DNA from: Chloroflexota bacterium
Lineage (GTDB): Bacteria > Chloroflexota > Limnocylindria > QHBO01
Reading direction: 5' to 3'
Length of the DNA stretch: 7,595 nt
Assembly (NCBI GenBank): GCA_031177555.1
Contig: JAPSGM010000086.1
Location: forward strand, 1 to 7,595
Every line of letters starts with the position of its first letter. The first letter of the stretch is position 1. A program made the translations under genes and the position numbers. Below the pieces are notes generated by a model. It did no database searches and had not been told where the DNA came from. It saw only the letters and a program-made list of their open reading frames with translations. Of this stretch, positions 6,435 through 7,595 are shown piece after piece.

Positions 6435-7217
6435 ATGCGAATCGCGCTGCTCTCCGACCTGCACGCCAACCTTCCCGCCACGCGGGCGGTGCTCCAGGAT
6501 GCCGCCCAGATCGGGTGCGACGCGGTGTGGTGCGCCGGCGACGTGGTCGGCCGAGGCCCGCACCCCAACGAGGTCGTCGACCTGCTGCGCACGCTGGAGA
6601 CGCCGACCGTCCAGGGCAACTGGGACGAGGCGGTGGGCATGGGGCGCGAGGTCACCGGCAGCATCTGGGAGTCGCCCGAGACCGAGGCGCAGGGCAAGCT
6701 GTCCCTGGAGTGGACGATGAGCCGGACGACCGAGGAGAACATGGCCTGGCTGCGCCAGCTGCCCCCGGCGCTCCGCTTCGAGGTGGAGGGGCGTGCGGCG
6801 CGCGTCTTTCACGGCACCCCGTTGAAGCAGAACGAGTACCTCTGGGAGGACCGCCCGTCGCGCTACTTCGCGCGCATCGCCAGCGACGAGGGGGAGGACC
6901 TGTTCTGCTTCGGGCACACCCATGAGACCTACCACAAGGTCTCCGGCCAGGCGCATTTCGTGGCGGCCGGATCGGTGGGCTGCGGCGAAGCGAACGATCC
7001 GAGCGCGCGCTACGCCGTCATCTACCTGACCGATGCCGACCTGGTGGTCGGATTCCGCGGGGTGGAGTACGACCGCGTCTCGGTGCTCGCCGACATGGCG
7101 GCGGCCGGGCTGCCGGCCGAACTGCTGACGCACCCGCCGGTGCCGCACCCGCTCGTCGACCCGGGTTCCATCCCGACCCGGCCGGCGCAGGCCTCCGACG
7201 TCACCGCCTCGGCCTGA
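6435..7217 (+). CDS. calcineurin-like metallophosphoesterase (YfcE/MJ0936-type)
   Basis: This 260-residue protein is of the calcineurin-like phosphoesterase superfamily, small YfcE/MJ0936-like branch, whose members hydrolyse phosphodiesters in the cytoplasm using two metal ions. The metal ligands appear in order: D8 and H10 in SDLHAN, D36 in AGDVVGRGPHP, N62 in QGNWDE, H126 in FHGTP, and H161 and H163 in FGHTH. The GNHD motif is GNWD, so the catalytic His that steadies the leaving group in many phosphoesterases is Trp63; YfcE and MJ0936 themselves have Cys there, so replacement is not unusual in this branch. About 30 C-terminal residues are Pro-rich (PPVPHPLVDPGS) and look disordered. There is no signal peptide. 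The start at ATG 6435 begins directly with the first beta strand and follows TAGAAT by 7 bases. The true substrate cannot be read from the sequence. Confidence 0.9.
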   Translation: MRIALLSDLHANLPATRAVLQDAAQIGCDAVWCAGDVVGRGPHPNEVVDLLRTLETPTVQGNWDEAVGMGREVTGSIWESPETEAQGKLSLEWTMSRTTEENMAWLRQLPPALRFEVEGRAARVFHGTPLKQNEYLWEDRPSRYFARIASDEGEDLFCFGHTHETYHKVSGQAHFVAAGSVGCGEANDPSARYAVIYLTDADLVVGFRGVEYDRVSVLADMAAAGLPAELLTHPPVPHPLVDPGSIPTRPAQASDVTASA

Positions 7218-7252
7218 GACTGCACTGCCCGCACTCCCCGCGCGCACCGCGG

Positions 7253-7595
7253 CTAGGTGCTCGACTCCTTCTCGTACGGCCGCCCGACGGCCGCCGGCGC
7301 CACGCTGCGGCCCACCACGCCGGCGAGGATGATGATGGTGAGCAGGTAGGGGAGCGATCCATAGACCTCGCTCGGGATCGTTGCCATGATCCCGCCCAGG
7401 TCGCTGAGCATGCCGTCCGGCGGCCGGATCCGGATCGCCTGGCCTAGGCCGCCGGCCGCCGCGAACAGAAGTGCACCTCCGAGCGCGCCGAGCGGAGTCC
7501 AGCGACCGAAGATGACCGCCGCCAGCGCGATGAAGCCGCGTCCGGCGGTCATGCCGTTCTGGAACGAGCTCGAGGCCTCCAGGGTCAGGTAGGCG
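7253..7595 (-). CDS. C-terminal part of a nucleoside/simple-sugar-type ABC transporter permease
   Basis: The gene runs off the right edge; the last 113 residues are visible, with TAG at 7255-7253. They read AYLTLEASSSFQNGMTAGRG, then a hydrophobic FIALAAVIFGRWTPLGALGG stretch, an amphipathic segment, a final helix LPYLLTIIILAGVVGRS and the tail VGRPYEKESST. The NGMTAGRGFIALAAVIFG block and the GRPYEKE ending are typical of the second permease (NupQ/YufQ-like) of BmpA-type purine nucleoside importers, in the branched-chain-type permease superfamily. By analogy a first permease, an ATPase and a lipoprotein would lie to the right; this is not visible. It is convergent with the phosphoesterase gene, with a 35-base gap. 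An ATG at 7552 is internal, since homology continues upstream of it. Confidence 0.88.
   Translation of the reverse strand, partial: AYLTLEASSSFQNGMTAGRGFIALAAVIFGRWTPLGALGGALLFAAAGGLGQAIRIRPPDGMLSDLGGIMATIPSEVYGSLPYLLTIIILAGVVGRSVAPAAVGRPYEKESST

Noticed and set aside
7238..7252. CCGCG...CGCGG stem-loop between the phosphoesterase and permease genes as a terminator
   Set aside because: It is only 5 bp with no T-run on either side; such stems are expected by chance at this G+C.

Overview
This is a GC-rich bacterial window (roughly 70% G+C by eye, with codon third positions almost all G or C). It carries six complete recognisable protein genes, one partial gene cut by the right edge, and one possible 27-codon gene at the left edge. 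No rRNA, tRNA, CRISPR array, insertion sequence or phage gene is visible. Gene content and base composition fit a high-GC environmental bacterium such as a Chloroflexota (Limnocylindria-like) lineage or an actinobacterium. That placement is a guess from style, not from a marker gene.

Layout. A left-edge control region (1-190) holds small inverted repeats and a possible tiny minus-strand gene. It is followed by a 699-aa DUF255/YyaL thioredoxin-domain protein on the plus strand. Its last 20 bases overlap the end of a convergent YjbQ-family gene, which lies downstream of a membrane-anchored zinc-ribbon protein on the minus strand. A 62-base divergent promoter region separates the zinc-ribbon gene from a plus-strand series: an adenosine-deaminase-family amidohydrolase, a PIG-L/LmbE-family deacetylase-like protein, an Mrp/ApbC iron-sulfur carrier ATPase and a calcineurin-like phosphoesterase. 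The right edge holds the C-terminal end of a minus-strand ABC transporter permease of the nucleoside/simple-sugar type.

How the genes may work together. The deaminase homologue and the nucleoside-type permease could both belong to nucleoside salvage, but they are on opposite strands and are not co-transcribed here. The Mrp protein is a housekeeping Fe-S factor. Otherwise the neighbourhood looks like a loose set of housekeeping or semi-housekeeping genes, and I see no convincing multi-gene novel system.

What stands out. (1) A TAGAAT-like -10 hexamer sits 7-8 bases before three start codons, which predicts leaderless transcripts. Two other genes have a TGCTACnCT element further upstream and a short leader. 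(2) The two adjacent metal hydrolases each lack acidic active-site residues: the deaminase has Gly at two substrate-contact Asp positions, and the PIG-L protein has AHPGDE instead of AHPDDE. (3) A 12-bp perfect inverted repeat lies in the unusual C-terminal tail of the deaminase gene.
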